From the NCBI GenBank assembly GCA_003522145.1, contig DPGD01000037.1, forward strand, positions 1 to 56,038: DNA of 56,038 bases, given 5' to 3'. Made by a program: the position numbers and the translations under genes. Positions 54,656 through 56,038 of this stretch are shown piece by piece. This stretch comes from Clostridiales bacterium (GTDB taxonomy: Bacteria; Bacillota; Clostridia; Oscillospirales; CAG-272). Numbering within the stretch: the stretch's first letter is position 1; each line of letters starts with the position of its first letter. Under the pieces are notes generated by a model. The model ran no database searches and was not told where the DNA came from. It worked only from the letters and a program-made list of their open reading frames with translations.

Positions 54656-56038
54656 ATGGAGATATTCATGCAGTTGGCCAAGGAGCTTTCCCTGAAGGAA
54701 GAGCAGGTACGGAAAACGGTAGAGTTGATTGACGAGGGATGCACCATTCCCTTCATCGCCCGGTACCGGAAGGAGGTTACCGGTTCCTTAGACGACACGG
54801 TGTTGAGAGCCTTGGAGGAGAGGCTTACCTACCTGCGGAATCTGCAAAAGCGGAAGGACGAGGTGGCCAAAGCGATTACCGACTTGGGACTGATGACCGA
54901 TGAAATCTTTGCGGCGCTGGAGGAGGCGCAGATTCTGACCGAAGTGGAGGACATTTACCGCCCCTTCAAGCCCAAGAGAAAAACCAGAGCCTCCGTGGCC
55001 CGGGAGAAGGGCTTGGCGCCCTTGGCCCAGCTGCTTCTGGAGCAGGACCCCGGAACCGATCCGGAAAAGGAAGCGGCGGCATACATCCATGAGGAAAAAG
55101 GTGTGTTGTCGGTCGAGGAGGCGCTCCAGGGCGCCCAGGACATTCTGGCAGAGGATATTTCGGACAACGCCGAATACCGGAAGGAGATCCGGCATCTGAC
55201 CTCCCGCTTCGGCAGTCTGCTTTGCAAGCAGGCCAAGGAGGAGGATTCGGTCTATGCCAATTACTACGACTTCTCCTCCCCCCTGAAGGATCTGCCCGGA
55301 CACCGGATTCTGGCGATCAATCGGGGCGAGAAGGAGGAATTCCTCAAGGTTTCGGTGGAAATTTCCAAGGATCTGCCCTTGAACTACCTCTTCAGTCAGG
55401 TGGTGAAGGACCATCGGACTCCTTCTGCCAAAATTGTAATCAGGGCGCTGATCGACGGCTACGACCGGTTGATCGCCCCCTCGGTGGAGCGGGAAATCCG
55501 GACCGAGCTGTTTGAAAAAGCCTCGGAGGGAGCCATTGCCCTCTTTTCCGAAAATCTGAAAAACCTTCTGATGAGCGCCCCCTTAAAAGGCAAGACCGTG
55601 CTGGGGCTGGACCCCGGCTACCGTACCGGGTGCAAGCTGGCGGTGGTGGACCCCACCGGGAAGGTGCTGGATACGGCAGTGATCTATCCCACAAAGCCGC
55701 GGGAAGACATTCCGGGCTCGGCACGGATTGTCCGTCGGCTCATTGATCGGTACCATGTGGATGTGGTGGCCATCGGCAACGGAACCGCCTCCAAGGAAAG
55801 CGAGATTTTCATTTCCGACACCATACGGGACTACGGCGGAAGGGTGAAATATGCCATGGTCAGCGAGGCGGGCGCCTCGGTTTATTCGGCCTCCAAGCTG
55901 GCGGCAGACGAATTTCCCGATTTCGATGTGACCCAGCGTTCCGCCGTGTCCATCGCCCGGAGATTGCAGGACCCTTTGGCGGAATTGGTGAAAATCGACC
56001 CCAAATCCATCGGAGTGGGGCAGTATCAGCACGATATG
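54656..56038 (+). CDS. tex: Tex family RNA-binding transcription factor (truncated by the window)
   Basis: 461 residues visible, running off the window end. The N-terminal helical domain (ELSLKEEQVRKTVELIDEG, then IPFIARYRKEVTGSLDD) and the YqgF-like RNase H fold (about 320-440) with TVLGLDPGYRTGCKLAVVD, VAIGNGTASKE and ASVYSASKLAADEFPD are characteristic. The later HhH and S1 parts lie outside. Tex affects transcription and is conserved in Firmicutes. ATG at 54656 with AGAGG about 10 bases upstream; a second ATG at 54668 is possible. Probably in an operon with rsuA. Confidence 0.95.
   Translation, partial: MEIFMQLAKELSLKEEQVRKTVELIDEGCTIPFIARYRKEVTGSLDDTVLRALEERLTYLRNLQKRKDEVAKAITDLGLMTDEIFAALEEAQILTEVEDIYRPFKPKRKTRASVAREKGLAPLAQLLLEQDPGTDPEKEAAAYIHEEKGVLSVEEALQGAQDILAEDISDNAEYRKEIRHLTSRFGSLLCKQAKEEDSVYANYYDFSSPLKDLPGHRILAINRGEKEEFLKVSVEISKDLPLNYLFSQVVKDHRTPSAKIVIRALIDGYDRLIAPSVEREIRTELFEKASEGAIALFSENLKNLLMSAPLKGKTVLGLDPGYRTGCKLAVVDPTGKVLDTAVIYPTKPREDIPGSARIVRRLIDRYHVDVVAIGNGTASKESEIFISDTIRDYGGRVKYAMVSEAGASVYSASKLAADEFPDFDVTQRSAVSIARRLQDPLAELVKIDPKSIGVGQYQHDM

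Overview
The window comes from a spore-forming, Gram-positive anaerobe of the class Clostridia; I cannot resolve the family. Supporting signs are SpoIIR, RNase J, an HrcA/CIRCE-controlled heat-shock operon, a cysteine T-box leader, FakA/DegV fatty-acid kinase genes, a Gram-positive type LexA box, two-cluster ferredoxin, and strong AGGAGG-type ribosome sites. Base composition is moderate to fairly GC-rich. Many genes have clear sigma-A promoters with 17-bp spacers. No tRNA, rRNA, CRISPR array, transposase or prophage gene was seen.

Layout. 1-5.2 kb: hairpin repeats, a GNAT protein, YitT and a G5/M23 peptidase on the minus strand, divergent from rpsF-ssb-rpsR. 5.2-9.6 kb: an S1-domain protein, a ComEC-like MBL hydrolase, a PTS-type EIIC permease and a degenerate M14 carboxypeptidase. 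9.6-13 kb: lexA leads a tight four-gene operon with a membrane protein, a receiver-less winged-helix regulator and a dihydroorotase-like protein without its metal ligands. 13-16.4 kb: MATE exporter, mgsA and a MinD-like ATPase. 16.6-20.7 kb: two secreted lipoprotein peptidases, one papain-like and one HExxH. 20.8-32.6 kb: ybaK, pnp, rpsO, an HTH-fakA-degV operon, a ClpP-fold protein, pduL, a PflA-like radical SAM enzyme, rsmI, trmN6 and ferredoxin. 32.6-39.5 kb: two amidases (one fused to an M15-like domain), a SurA/PrsA-like protein, RNase J and a small membrane protein. 40-43 kb: a nucleotidyltransferase fused to a degenerate hexomutase, then spoIIR. 43-45 kb: a more AT-rich island with a partly decayed duplication of an unrecognised small secreted protein/cytoplasmic module unit. 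45.2-49 kb: hrcA-grpE-dnaK without dnaJ. 49-51.7 kb: cysE-cysS behind a T-box. 51.8-56 kb: a small Cys-rich gene behind a near-ideal SOS box, a CapA lipoprotein, rsuA and the start of tex.

Themes. Envelope work is prominent (M23, amidases, CapA, MATE, secreted peptidases, SpoIIR). Three genes look like pseudoenzymes with lost catalytic residues (M14, dihydroorotase, hexomutase). Two families of dispersed intergenic repeats run through the window; one always carries an intrinsic terminator. The best candidates for something undescribed are the duplicated 43-45 kb unit, the SOS-box gene at 51.9 kb, and the lexA operon partners.
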